Assembly: GCF_016862455.1 (NCBI RefSeq) | Contig: NZ_BOMZ01000049.1 | Location: 1-50,876, forward strand | DNA length: 50,876 bases | Source of the DNA: Actinoplanes utahensis | Lineage (GTDB): Bacteria > Actinomycetota > Actinomycetes > Mycobacteriales > Micromonosporaceae | Direction of reading: 5' to 3' | Shown here: positions 7,720-16,873 of the stretch, piece after piece | How the letters are laid out: every line of letters begins with the position of its first letter | How positions within the stretch are numbered: position 1 is the stretch's first letter | Position numbers and translations under genes: made by a program | The notes under the pieces: model-generated | Database searches by the model: none | What the model saw: only the letters and a program-made list of their open reading frames with translations | What the model was told of the DNA's origin: nothing

Positions 7720-8730
7720 CTAACCGGCGGCGGCCGGGAGGATCACCCGCAGCGGACCGTGGGCGGTCTCGTGCCGGTCCGGTTCCGCGGTGACCTGACG
7801 GCGGTACTCCTGCGGGCTCATCCCGCGCTCCCGTTTGAAGGCGGTGCTGAGAGCGAACGCGCTGCCGTACCCCACCCGGCGGGCCACCGACCCGATCGTG
7901 GCGCCCGGCTCGCGCAGCAGGTCGGCGGCGAGGGTGAGCCGCCAGCCGGTCAGGTACGCCATCGGCGGCTCGCCGACCAGCTCGGTGAACCGCCGGGCCA
8001 GCGCCGACCGGGACACCCCGGTCCGGGCCGCGAGGGCCGCGACGGTCCACGGCGTCTGCGGCGTTTCGTGCAGCAGCCGCAGTGCCGGGCCGACGATCGG
8101 GTCCTGCCGGGCCCGGTGCCAGGCCGGGGCGCCGGCTTCCGGGGCGGCCAGCCAGGCCCGCAGCACCGACACCAGCAGCAGGTCGAGCAGCCGGTCGAGG
8201 ACGAGCTCCTGGCCCGGGTCGGTGCGGGAGATCTCGGTGGCGAGAAGCCGTACGAGGGTACGGTCCGCCGCCGCCCCCGGCTGCACCAGCAGTCGTGGCA
8301 GCGCGCCGAGCAGCCGCCGGCTGACCGCACTGTCCATCCGGTACGTCCCGGTGAGCAGTTCCGTCCCGGCGTCGAGCCGATCGCCCCAGGTCCGGACGCC
8401 GAGGTGCATGGTGTCGAGCGGGTTCCGCCCGTCCACCGTGACGCACACCTGCCCGGGCCGGATGATCGTCTGCCACGGCGTCGCCGGGTCGTCGGCCACC
8501 GTGTACGGTCGCGGCCCGCGGATCACCGCCACGTCACCGGGCCGCAGCGGGGTCGGGTCGCCGTCGTCCCCGGTCACCCACGCCGACCCGCGCACCACGG
8601 TGAGCAGGGTCAGCGGCGCCTCGTCCTCGATCCGCAGCGCGAACGGCGGATCGAACACCGAGCGCAGCAGGAAGGCGCCCCGGGCGCGCGGCGAGTCCAG
8701 CAGACCGGTCAGCGTGTCCACACCGGTCAC
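7720..8730 (-). CDS. AraC-family transcriptional regulator, cupin ligand domain
   Basis: A 336-residue regulator. Residues 1 to about 190 form an AraC-type cupin (R-P-G-D-V-A-V-I-R-G). The last about 100 form two helix-turn-helix motifs, including A-A-R-T-G-V-S-R-S-A-L-A-R-R-F and V-G-Y-G-S-A-F-A-L-S-T-A-F-K-R, with the usual S-P-x-E-Y-R end. The GTG at 8730 is chosen because G-G-G-A-A-A-G-G lies about 10 bases upstream and the family-like sequence starts there; GTG 8721 is an alternative. The adjacent monooxygenase operon ends about 150 bp away on the same strand and is not obviously its target. Confidence 0.85.
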   Translation of the reverse strand: MTGVDTLTGLLDSPRARGAFLLRSVFDPPFALRIEDEAPLTLLTVVRGSAWVTGDDGDPTPLRPGDVAVIRGPRPYTVADDPATPWQTIIRPGQVCVTVDGRNPLDTMHLGVRTWGDRLDAGTELLTGTYRMDSAVSRRLLGALPRLLVQPGAAADRTLVRLLATEISRTDPGQELVLDRLLDLLLVSVLRAWLAAPEAGAPAWHRARQDPIVGPALRLLHETPQTPWTVAALAARTGVSRSALARRFTELVGEPPMAYLTGWRLTLAADLLREPGATIGSVARRVGYGSAFALSTAFKRERGMSPQEYRRQVTAEPDRHETAHGPLRVILPAAAG

Positions 8731-8876
8731 CGTATCGACGCCTTTCCCGCGCGGCCCGCCATGGGGCTCACGTAGTCCGCACAGCGGCGGTTGGTGATCG
8801 GCATGTCCCCAGTCAACCGGGTCGACCGGGGACGAGCCATGGCTGTGGAGCCGCGACGCATACGCGAGCGTCCAGG

Positions 8877-10331
8877 TCACACGGTGATGCGGCCCACCGT
8901 GCCCTCCCCGGCCGCGGCCAGGTAGAGGGCACCGTCCGGGCCGGCTGCCAGCCCGGCGAACGGCTGCGGGACCCCGGGCAGACCGTGGCCGAACAGGTTC
9001 GGGGTGATCGGCCGGGGGAGCGGGATCGGCAGCTCGGCGGCGACGACGCGGACCGGGGACCCGACCTCGACGACCCGGCGGCGGCCGGCCTCGGCGGCGA
9101 ACAGGCGGCCGCCGCTGAAGGCCAGGCCCTGCGGGGTGTCCAGGCCCTCGGCCAGCGCGACCGGTTTGCCGTCGTCGAGCCGGTAGACCGCGCCGTGCTC
9201 CTCGTCGGTGACGTGCACCCGGCCGTCGGCGTCGACGGCGATCCCGGCCGGCCGGCCCAGGCCCTCGGCCAGCACCGACACCTCGTCTGCGGGACTGATC
9301 GCGAGGACCCGTCCCCGGCCCGCCTCCGCGACGATCAGGGCGCCGTCCGGGCGTACCGCGATGCCCCGGGGTTGCTCCAGGTTCTCGGCCCGGGCGCGAG
9401 CCGACCGTGACGTGCGGTCGAACGTCCCCGCCTGCCCGTACTGCGAGGTGAAGTGGAGGACGTCGCCGTCGGCGGCGATGGCGTGGGCGAACGGCCGCAG
9501 CGCGCCGTCGATCCGGTAGTGGTCGGCGGTGACCACCGCGCCACCCGCGTCGACGGTGACGTCGAACGGGCCGGCCAACCCGCGCGGCACCACCTCACGG
9601 GTGCCGCCGCCGGGCAGGACCTCGGTGATCCCGCCAGCGGCGAAGCTGGAGACGAACATCCGGTTGTCGGCGTCGAAGGCGGCGTTGTCCAGGCCCGGGA
9701 TGCCGGTGACGATGGTGGTGCGCTCGCCGTCCTCGATCCGCACGATGGTGCCCGCTTCGTCGATCAGCAGCACATGGAGGACCCCGTTGCGGTCGAGGCG
9801 TACCGCGACGGTCTGCGGCACGTCGGCGGCGACGAGTTCCGGGACGCCGCCGTCGGGCGCGATCCGGTAGACGTCGCCCGGGAACATGTGCGGGTAGTAG
9901 AGGTTGCCGTCCGGGCCGAACTGCATCGCGTTGCCCAGCGTCAGGCCCTCGGTGAGCACCCGCGGCACACCGTCGGTGACCTCCAGCAGCCGGCCGCCGA
10001 AGGTCATCTCGTTGACGAAGACCCGGTCGCCGAGGACCGCGATGCCGTTCGGGTTGGCCAGGTCACCGGCCAGCACCGTCAGGTCGCCGTCCAGGCCGAG
10101 CCGCCACACCTGGCCGGGCGACAGATCGGTGATGTACATCGTGCCGTCCGCACCGAACGCCACGTCGTCGGGCGCCTGCAGCGGGCCGTCCGGCGCGATG
10201 ACGGTCTGCACCGCGCCGGTGGCGACGTCGACCGAGCTGATCCGGCCGGGCAGGAACTCGGCGACGTAGAGGCGGCCGTCAGGGCCGAAGGTGATGCCGT
10301 TGGAACCGCGAAGCGGAGTGGGTACGGTCAC
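8877..10331 (-). CDS. SMP-30/NHL-type beta-propeller protein
   Basis: A soluble 484-residue protein made almost entirely of repeated blades of the form G-P-D-G-x-L-Y-V-A or D-A-D-G-R-V-H-V-T, about 40 residues apart, as in SMP-30/gluconolactonase, strictosidine-synthase-like and NHL propellers. These folds bind a metal and often hydrolyse lactones or esters. There is no signal peptide. The GTG at 10331 overlaps the monooxygenase stop (GTGA), so the two are translationally coupled. Because Baeyer-Villiger enzymes make esters and lactones, a lactonase role is a reasonable inference. A GTG at 10340 is an alternative start. Confidence 0.8.
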   Translation of the reverse strand: MTVPTPLRGSNGITFGPDGRLYVAEFLPGRISSVDVATGAVQTVIAPDGPLQAPDDVAFGADGTMYITDLSPGQVWRLGLDGDLTVLAGDLANPNGIAVLGDRVFVNEMTFGGRLLEVTDGVPRVLTEGLTLGNAMQFGPDGNLYYPHMFPGDVYRIAPDGGVPELVAADVPQTVAVRLDRNGVLHVLLIDEAGTIVRIEDGERTTIVTGIPGLDNAAFDADNRMFVSSFAAGGITEVLPGGGTREVVPRGLAGPFDVTVDAGGAVVTADHYRIDGALRPFAHAIAADGDVLHFTSQYGQAGTFDRTSRSARARAENLEQPRGIAVRPDGALIVAEAGRGRVLAISPADEVSVLAEGLGRPAGIAVDADGRVHVTDEEHGAVYRLDDGKPVALAEGLDTPQGLAFSGGRLFAAEAGRRRVVEVGSPVRVVAAELPIPLPRPITPNLFGHGLPGVPQPFAGLAAGPDGALYLAAAGEGTVGRITV

Positions 10332-12076
10332 TCGTTCCACAGGACTCCGTCCATGCTGCCGTCGGTGCGCCAGGTGCGCAGCAGGTTGTGGAAGGCGATC
10401 GGGCCGGGACCGAAGGAGAAGCTCACCGGCATCGGACTGCCCTCGTTGTTGTAGTAGCCGGGGGTGCATTCGGCCTGGAACCGGTAGCTGTCGTGGGCGT
10501 TGCTCGCGATCGTGGCGGACCACTCGTCCTCGGCTTCGAGGGTCGGCTCGATCCGCTTGGCCCCGGTGGCGACCAGCGCGCCGATGTGGATCGCCTGCTG
10601 CTGCAGGATGTGGACGAAGTTGACGGCGTTCGCGTTGTGGATCGGGCCGAGGTGGAACAGGTTCGGGAAGCCGTGGCTGTAGAAGCCGTGCAGGGTACGG
10701 AAGCCGTTGCTCCAGTGCTCGAAGATGTTCTTCCCGCCGCGGCCGGTGACGGTCAGGGTGCCGGACAGCACGCCGGAGATGCCGACCTCGAAACCGGTGG
10801 CGAAGATGACGCAGTCGACCTCGTACTCGTCCTCGCCGACCACCACCGACGTCGGCGTCATCCGGGTGATGCCGCCGTGGTCGGCGGTGTCCACCAGGGT
10901 GACGTCGGGCCGATTGAACGTCTGCAGGTAGTGGTCGCTGAACGTGGGCCGCTTGCACATGTAGCGGTACCACGGTTTGAGCAGCTCGGCGACCGCCGGA
11001 TCGGTGACGACCTCGTCCACCCGGGCGCGGATCTCGTTCATCTTCGCGAAGTCGGCGAGTTCCAGCTCCTCGTCGGTGAGCTCGTCACGCGTACCGGTCA
11101 GGAAGGTGCGTTGCAGCCGGGCCGTGCTGGTCCACCGGTCGTCGATCAGGTCGACGTCGGCGTGCCCGCCGCTGACGATGGTGAGGAAGTTGTCCATCCG
11201 TTCCTGCTGCCAGCCCGGTTTCGGGTCGGCCAGGGTGAACGGCCGGTTGTCGCGGACGTCGACGGTCGACGGGGTGCGCTGGAAGACGTAGAGGTGCTCG
11301 GCGGACTCGGCCAGATGCGGGACGACCTGGATGCCGGTCGCACCGGTGCCGACCACCGCCACCCGTTTCCCGGCCAGCCCGTGCAGCCCGCCGGTCTGGT
11401 CGCCGCCGGTGTAGCCGTAGTCCCAGCGACTGGTGTGGAAGGTGTGCCCACGGAATTCGGCGATCCCGGGGATGCCCGGCAGTTTCGCCTGGGTCAGCAG
11501 ACCCGACGACACCACCACGTAGCGGGACCGGAACCGGTCGCCCCGATCCGTCGTCACGATCCACTCGGTGGCCGCGTCGTCCCAGGTCAGATCGACCACC
11601 TTGGTGTGGAACAGGGCCTGCCCGTAGAGGTCGTAGCGTTTCGCGACGGCCACCGCGTGCTGCCGGATCTCCTCGCCCGGAGCGTACCGCCACTTCGGCA
11701 CATAGCCGACCTCTTCCAGCAGCGGCATGTAGATGCTCGCCTCGATGTCGCAGTGGATGCCCGGGTACCGGTTCCAGTACCAGGTGCCGCCGAAGTCACC
11801 GGCCTCGTCGACGATCCGGATGTCGTCGAGGCCGGCGTCCCGCAGCTTGGCGGCGGTCTGCAGGCCACCGAACCCGCCGCCGACGACGGTCGCCTCGACC
11901 CGGTCGCTGACCGGCTCCCGTTCCTGGAAGGGCGTGTAGGGGTCCTTGGCGTAGTAGCCGAACTCGCCCGTCGTACCCCGGTACTGCCCGCCGCCGTCCG
12001 GACGGATCCGCCGGTCCCTCTCGGCCTGGTATTTCGCGCGCAGCGCGTCGATTTCCTCGCGGGAGGTCGTGGACAT
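10328..12076 (-). CDS. Baeyer-Villiger monooxygenase (cyclohexanone monooxygenase type)
   Basis: A 582-residue FAD/NADPH enzyme that inserts oxygen next to a ketone to form an ester or lactone. It shows an FAD dinucleotide site (G-G-G-F-G-G), the Baeyer-Villiger fingerprint F208-x-G-x-x-x-H-x-x-x-W218, and an NADPH site (G-T-G-A-T-G). The N terminus carries the extension usual in the longer CHMO or cyclododecanone-type enzymes, and the C terminus has the typical C-T-P-G-Y-Y-N-N-E-G motif. The ATG at 12076 is clear. It is first in a two-gene operon with the propeller protein and diverges from the two-component genes. Confidence 0.93.
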   Translation of the reverse strand: MSTTSREEIDALRAKYQAERDRRIRPDGGGQYRGTTGEFGYYAKDPYTPFQEREPVSDRVEATVVGGGFGGLQTAAKLRDAGLDDIRIVDEAGDFGGTWYWNRYPGIHCDIEASIYMPLLEEVGYVPKWRYAPGEEIRQHAVAVAKRYDLYGQALFHTKVVDLTWDDAATEWIVTTDRGDRFRSRYVVVSSGLLTQAKLPGIPGIAEFRGHTFHTSRWDYGYTGGDQTGGLHGLAGKRVAVVGTGATGIQVVPHLAESAEHLYVFQRTPSTVDVRDNRPFTLADPKPGWQQERMDNFLTIVSGGHADVDLIDDRWTSTARLQRTFLTGTRDELTDEELELADFAKMNEIRARVDEVVTDPAVAELLKPWYRYMCKRPTFSDHYLQTFNRPDVTLVDTADHGGITRMTPTSVVVGEDEYEVDCVIFATGFEVGISGVLSGTLTVTGRGGKNIFEHWSNGFRTLHGFYSHGFPNLFHLGPIHNANAVNFVHILQQQAIHIGALVATGAKRIEPTLEAEDEWSATIASNAHDSYRFQAECTPGYYNNEGSPMPVSFSFGPGPIAFHNLLRTWRTDGSMDGVLWNE

Positions 12077-12244
12077 GCGGTTCAGCTAAACGGGGACCCG
12101 GTTCCGAATCAAGGGCTTGCCCAGAAATGGACATCGATTCATGAGGTCCGTCGGCGGGCACGTCCACCCGACTGCAACCGTCTGAAAACCTCAGATGCCC
12201 CCGTCCGCCTGCCGACGATGCGGCCACGAACTTGAGGGGGCATC

Positions 12245-12613
12245 GTGGCGAGAGTTCTGGTGGTCGAGGATGAACCGGATGTACGCGATCTGGTCGTGCG
12301 TTACCTGCGGCGCGACGGCCACGACGTGCTGGCGGTGGACAGCGGGCTGACCGCCCTGGCCGCCGTCGAGCAGCACGGCATGCCGGAACTGGCCGTGCTG
12401 GACGTGGCCATGCCCGGCATGGACGGGCTGGAGCTGCTGCGCGAGTTACGGCTGCTGGGACCACGGATCGACGTGCTGTTCCTGACCGCGCTGTGGCTGC
12501 CGACCGACCTGAACCGGATCCGGGATGCCGGCGCGGCCCACCTGGCCAAGCCGTTCACGGTGGCCGGCCTCGGCCAGGCGATGCGGCTGCTGGAGTCGGG
12601 GGCCCGCTCGTGA
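12245..12613 (+). CDS. single-domain response regulator
   Basis: A 122-residue CheY-like receiver with no output domain. The acidic pocket E8-D9, the phospho-acceptor D53 in L-D-V-A-M-P-G-M-D-G, the conserved Thr in F-L-T-A and the Lys in L-A-K-P-F are all present. The GTG start at 12245 follows GAGGGGG by 4 bases. Its stop overlaps the GTG of the histidine kinase, so the pair is translationally coupled. Without a DNA-binding domain it must act by protein contact or in a phosphorelay. Confidence 0.9.
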   Translation: MARVLVVEDEPDVRDLVVRYLRRDGHDVLAVDSGLTALAAVEQHGMPELAVLDVAMPGMDGLELLRELRLLGPRIDVLFLTALWLPTDLNRIRDAGAAHLAKPFTVAGLGQAMRLLESGARS

Positions 12614-14610
12614 CCGCGTTGTTCGCCGCCCTCTATCTGGGCGCGACCGTCCTGGGCCGGCTGACCGTGCTGGACGGCAGCGACATCGCCGTGGTGTGGC
12701 CGGCCGCCGGGGTGGCGGCGATCTGGTTCCTCACCCGGCGCCGGTCCCCGACCTTCCGGGCCGAGGTGGCCCTGTTCGCCGTCCTGACCTTCCTGGTCGA
12801 CCTGGCGACCGGGGCGAGCGCGCCGATCGCGGCCGTGCTCGTCGCCGCCAACCTGGTCCAGATCGCGATCCTGCTCCGGCTGACCCATGGCATCGAGAAG
12901 GTGCACAGCCCGCGCCGGTTGTGGCGGATGCTCGGCGCGGTCCTCGCCGCCACGGCCGGTGGCGCCGCGATCGGCCCGACCGGTGTGGGTCTGCTCACCA
13001 GCCATTTCTCCTGGTCCTCAATGGTCTCCTGGGTCGCCTGCAACACCGCCGGCATCCTGCTGATCGGGGTCTCCGGCCTCTACCTCGCCGGCTGGCGCGG
13101 CCGCCGTACCGCCGGGCCGGCCCCGCGGGTCGCCGAAACGCTCGGCCTGGCCGTGAGCACGCTCGTCGCCTACTACGCTTGCTTCCTCGCCGACACCGGG
13201 CTGCCGATCGCGTTCCCGCTCCTCGCCGTCACCGTCTGGGCCGCGGTCCGGATGCCGATCCCGTGGGCGATCGGGCACGGAACCGTGACGGGGGTCGCCG
13301 CCGTGGCGTTCACGCTGCACGGCACCGGCATGTTCGCCGCCGTCGACGACCAGGTCAGTCAGGTCCTGGTGTGCCAGCTCTTCGTGGTGACCGTGGCGGT
13401 CATCGGGCTCGCCGTGGCGCTCGGCCGCGACGAACGCGACGCGCTGCTGGCCGAGCTCGCCGCCGAGAAGGCCCGGCTCGCGGCCGAGAAGGAGCAGGCC
13501 GCCCAGCACGCCGACCTGGTCACCACGATCATCGACGCGATGGGCGACGGGCTGTCGGTGATCGACGCGAACGGGCGGGTGCTGCTGAGCAACCCGGTCG
13601 CCGCGAAGCTGCTCGGCGGGCGGATCAACTCCGGGGACATGGTCACCGGCGCCGCCTACTACGGGCTGTTCCACCTCGACGGCCGCCCGCTCACCGACGA
13701 CGAGCTGCCGTACACCCGGGTGATGGCCGGTGAGGACATCGGGCAGATGGACCTCGTCGTCCGCAACCCGGGAGTCCCGGACGGCCGGATCGTCAGCGTC
13801 ACCGCCACCGGCGTGGCCCGGGCCGGCGGCAACGTCGCCGTCATCGTCTTCCACGACGTCACCGCCGAACGCCGGCACCGTGACGAGCTCGCCGGATTCG
13901 CCGGCGTCGTCGCCCACGACCTGCTCAACCCGCTCACCACCGTGGAAGGCTGGACCGACACCGTCGCCGAACTGCTGGAGACCGAGCCGCCGCGGATCGA
14001 CACGGCCCGCGACGGGCTCTGCCGGGTCGCCCGCGCCGCCGCCCGGATGCGGGGACTCATCAACGACCTGCTCGCCTACGCCACCAGCCGGGACGCGGGG
14101 ATCGCCCCGGCGCCGGTCGACCTGTCCGAGATGGTCGGCGACATCATCACCGCCCGCTGCGACGCCGCGGTCGCCGGTGGCCTGCCGGTCCCCACGTTCA
14201 CCGTCGGCGCGCTCGCCGAGGTGCACGCCGACCGGGTCCTGACCCGGCAGCTGCTCGACAACCTGATCGCCAACGCCATCAAGTACACCGCGCCGGGTGT
14301 GGTGCCGCGGCTGACGATCTCCGGCGAACTGCGGGACGGCGTCGTCGAGGTGACGCTCAGCGACAACGGCATCGGCATCCCGGCCGGTCAGCACGACGCG
14401 ATCTTCGGCAACTTCCACCGCGCCCACCGCGACGCCGGGTACGCCGGGACGGGCCTCGGCCTGGCCATCTGCAAACGCATCGTGGAACGGCACGGTGGCG
14501 CCATCAGCGCCGCCGACAACCCCGGCGGCGGGTCACGGTTCACCTTCACCCTGCCGGCCGGCGCGGTCGGCGAGACCACGGCCCGCCGCGAGGTCACGGT
14601 CGCCGTCTGA
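12610..14610 (+). CDS. MASE1-PAS sensor histidine kinase
   Basis: A 666-residue membrane kinase. Residues 1 to about 270 form eight or so hydrophobic segments with the W-P-A-A-G-V-A motif of MASE1 sensor domains. An Ala/Glu-rich coiled coil (about 275-300) leads to a PAS domain (about 305-420). HisKA contains H436 in V-V-A-H-D-L-L-N-P-L. The ATPase domain has N-L-I-A-N-A-I-K-Y, D-N-G-I-G-I and G-T-G-L-G-L-A-I. The GTG at 12610 is fixed by the GTGA overlap with the regulator. The signal sensed is unknown. Confidence 0.9.
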   Translation: MTALFAALYLGATVLGRLTVLDGSDIAVVWPAAGVAAIWFLTRRRSPTFRAEVALFAVLTFLVDLATGASAPIAAVLVAANLVQIAILLRLTHGIEKVHSPRRLWRMLGAVLAATAGGAAIGPTGVGLLTSHFSWSSMVSWVACNTAGILLIGVSGLYLAGWRGRRTAGPAPRVAETLGLAVSTLVAYYACFLADTGLPIAFPLLAVTVWAAVRMPIPWAIGHGTVTGVAAVAFTLHGTGMFAAVDDQVSQVLVCQLFVVTVAVIGLAVALGRDERDALLAELAAEKARLAAEKEQAAQHADLVTTIIDAMGDGLSVIDANGRVLLSNPVAAKLLGGRINSGDMVTGAAYYGLFHLDGRPLTDDELPYTRVMAGEDIGQMDLVVRNPGVPDGRIVSVTATGVARAGGNVAVIVFHDVTAERRHRDELAGFAGVVAHDLLNPLTTVEGWTDTVAELLETEPPRIDTARDGLCRVARAAARMRGLINDLLAYATSRDAGIAPAPVDLSEMVGDIITARCDAAVAGGLPVPTFTVGALAEVHADRVLTRQLLDNLIANAIKYTAPGVVPRLTISGELRDGVVEVTLSDNGIGIPAGQHDAIFGNFHRAHRDAGYAGTGLGLAICKRIVERHGGAISAADNPGGGSRFTFTLPAGAVGETTARREVTVAV

Positions 14611-14655
14611 GATTCAAGACCCTTTCCCCGTACGACGAAAGCCCGCAACCCTCCG

Positions 14656-14684
14656 CCCCGCCGGTCGTGTCATGACCGGCGGGG
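14656..14684 (+). terminator. terminator-like hairpin after the kinase gene
   Basis: CCCCGCCGGTC pairs perfectly with GACCGGCGGGG around a 7-base loop, 45 bp after the histidine kinase stop. A short pyrimidine-rich tract follows before the GH67 gene. Confidence 0.8.
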
Positions 14685-14783
14685 CCCGCGCATTTCGATA
14701 TCGTTCTTCTTCGATCCGGTTCTCCTCGTCGCCGTCCCTCGCTGTCGCCCGGCATCCGTCCCCACCGCTCTCCGGGAGTTGAT

Positions 14784-16709
14784 GTGACCGAGCAGCCGTC
14801 ACCCGAGATCCATCCCGCCTGGCTGCCATCCACGGCCTTCCGGGCGATCGCTTCCCGCCGAGTCGTCGTCGACGGCGACGGCCCACTCGTCGACACCGTG
14901 CGTGACGAGGTGATCCGTGCGGGCGGCATCCTGACCGCTCCGGGAGAGCCGGCCGATCTCGTTCTCGTGTCCGGCGGTTCGTCCGGTTCCCCCCACCCCT
15001 CGGGCCCTTTCGGCTCCTTCGGCTCCTCCGGTGACGGCTTCTCGGTGAGCCGCCGCGACGGAACCACCGTCGTTCGTGCCGACGGCCCGTCCGGACTGCT
15101 CAACGGGTGGTTCGCGCTGGCCCGCGATGTGCCGCCCGGCCGTCATGACCCGGCGTTGCCGCTGCGGGTCCTCGACCACTGGGACAACGTCGACCTCCAT
15201 CCGGTGATGGGCCGGGTGGAACGCGGCTACGCCGGCGGGTCCCTCTTCTGGCATGACGGAGCGTTACGCGAGGATCTGTCCCGGGTCCGGGACTACGCGC
15301 GCCTGCTCGCCGCCTCCGGCATCAACGCCGTCACCATCAACAACGTCAACGTCCATGCGACGGAGACCCGGCTGCTCACCGACCGGCGCGACGAGGTCGC
15401 CGCCATCGCCGCCGAGTTCCGGAGGTACGGCGTACGCGTCCACCTCTCGATCAACTTCGCCGCCCCGGTGTTCCTCGGCGACCTCCCGACCGCCGACCCG
15501 CTCGACGACCGCGTCCGCGCCTGGTGGTCCCGGGCCACCGCCCGGATGTTCGACACGATCCCGGACTTCGGCGGCTACCTGGTCAAAGCCGACTCGGAGG
15601 GCCAGCCCGGCCCGCACACTTACCACCGCACCCACGCCGACGGCGCGAACATGCTCGCCGAGGCCCTCGCCCCGTTCGGCGCCGTGGTCCGCTGGCGCGC
15701 CTTCGTCTACGACCACCGCCAGGACTGGCGCGACCGCGGCACCGATCGGGCCCGCGCCGCCCACGACCACTTCGTCCCGCTCGACGGCACGTTCCACGAC
15801 AACGTCATCGTGCAGGTCAAGTACGGCCCGATGGACTTCCAGACCCGCGAACCGATCTCCCCGGTCCTGCTCGCGATGCCCCGTACCAACCTGGCCGTCG
15901 AGTTGCAGGCCACCCAGGAGTACACCGGCCAGCAGAAACACATCTGCTACCTGCCGCCGATGTGGTCGGCGGTCCTGCGGTCCGTGCGGGTGCGGGCTCT
16001 GGCCGCCGTCTCCAACGCCGGCGACGACCCGTTCTGGACCGGCCATCCGCTCGCCCAGGCCAACCTCTACGCCGTCGGCCGTCTCGCCTGGGACCCCACC
16101 CTCGACCCGATCGCCGTCCTCGACGAGTGGATCACGTGGACGTTCCCGGAGGCCCGGGACGTCCTGCACGAGCTGATGGACGATTCCTGGCAGACGTACG
16201 AGCGGTACACGGCCCCGCTCGGGGTGGGTTTCATGGTCCGCCCCGGCCACCATTACGGCCCCGACGTCGACGGCTACGAGTACACCCCGTGGGGCACCTA
16301 CCATTTCGCCGACCGCGACGGCATCGGCGTCGACCGTACCCGGGCCACCGGAACCGGCTTCACCGCCCAGTACCCGCAGCCGCTGTCAGATCTCTACGAG
16401 TCCCGCGACACCTGCCCCGACGAACTCCTCCTCTTCTTCCACCACGTCCCCTACACCCACGTGCTGCACAGCGGGGTCACCGTGATCCAGCACATCTACG
16501 ACACTCACTTCACCGGGGCCGCCCGCGTCGCCGAGATGCGCCACCGCTTCCAGAAGTCCGCGGACCTCTTCACCCCCGCGGTGTACGCCCGGATCTCCGC
16601 CCTCCTCGACGAACAGCTCCGCAGCGCCGAGGAATGGCGCGACCAGATCAACACCTACTTCTTCCGCAAATCCGGAATCCCCGACGCCCGCCACCGCCGC
16701 ATCCACTGA
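14784..16709 (+). CDS. GH67 alpha-glucuronidase
   Basis: A 641-residue cytoplasmic-type enzyme that removes 4-O-methyl-glucuronic acid from the non-reducing end of xylo-oligosaccharides. Family landmarks include the N-terminal beta domain, V-T-I-N-N-V-N, L-V-K-A-D-S-E272-G-Q-P-G-P with the conserved acidic residue, and the region V-K-Y-G-P-M-D-F-Q-T-R-E-P. The last about 150 residues are the helical dimerisation domain. There is no signal peptide, so it acts on imported aldouronic acids. The GTG at 14784 follows a GGGAG. It has no operon partner, but functionally fits the transporter/GH39/GH42/CE7 cluster at 22.4-32.3 kb. Confidence 0.92.
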   Translation: MTEQPSPEIHPAWLPSTAFRAIASRRVVVDGDGPLVDTVRDEVIRAGGILTAPGEPADLVLVSGGSSGSPHPSGPFGSFGSSGDGFSVSRRDGTTVVRADGPSGLLNGWFALARDVPPGRHDPALPLRVLDHWDNVDLHPVMGRVERGYAGGSLFWHDGALREDLSRVRDYARLLAASGINAVTINNVNVHATETRLLTDRRDEVAAIAAEFRRYGVRVHLSINFAAPVFLGDLPTADPLDDRVRAWWSRATARMFDTIPDFGGYLVKADSEGQPGPHTYHRTHADGANMLAEALAPFGAVVRWRAFVYDHRQDWRDRGTDRARAAHDHFVPLDGTFHDNVIVQVKYGPMDFQTREPISPVLLAMPRTNLAVELQATQEYTGQQKHICYLPPMWSAVLRSVRVRALAAVSNAGDDPFWTGHPLAQANLYAVGRLAWDPTLDPIAVLDEWITWTFPEARDVLHELMDDSWQTYERYTAPLGVGFMVRPGHHYGPDVDGYEYTPWGTYHFADRDGIGVDRTRATGTGFTAQYPQPLSDLYESRDTCPDELLLFFHHVPYTHVLHSGVTVIQHIYDTHFTGAARVAEMRHRFQKSADLFTPAVYARISALLDEQLRSAEEWRDQINTYFFRKSGIPDARHRRIH

Positions 16710-16748
16710 CCCCCACCACGGCCCCGCACCGGACGGAACTGAAAACCC

Positions 16749-16805
16749 CCGGCTGGTCGTCAGTGCTGTCTCCCGGGCCTTGAGACAGCCGTGACGGCCA
16801 GCCGG
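16749..16805. repeat. nested palindromic element, copy 3
   Basis: The outer arms CCGGCTGGTCGTCA (16749-16762) and TGACGGCCAGCCGG (16792-16805) pair with one mismatch. Inner arms GCTGTCTC (16765-16772) and GAGACAGC (16782-16789) pair exactly. It sits between the convergent GH67 and HxlR genes, where it could work as a bidirectional terminator. It shares arms and design with the elements at 7575 and 7644. Confidence 0.78.
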
Positions 16806-16873
16806 AAGTAACCGGCGCCCGCGCTTGTCCAACCGTCAGCCGGCAGTTCCGGTGGATCGCGCGGTCACTGCGC

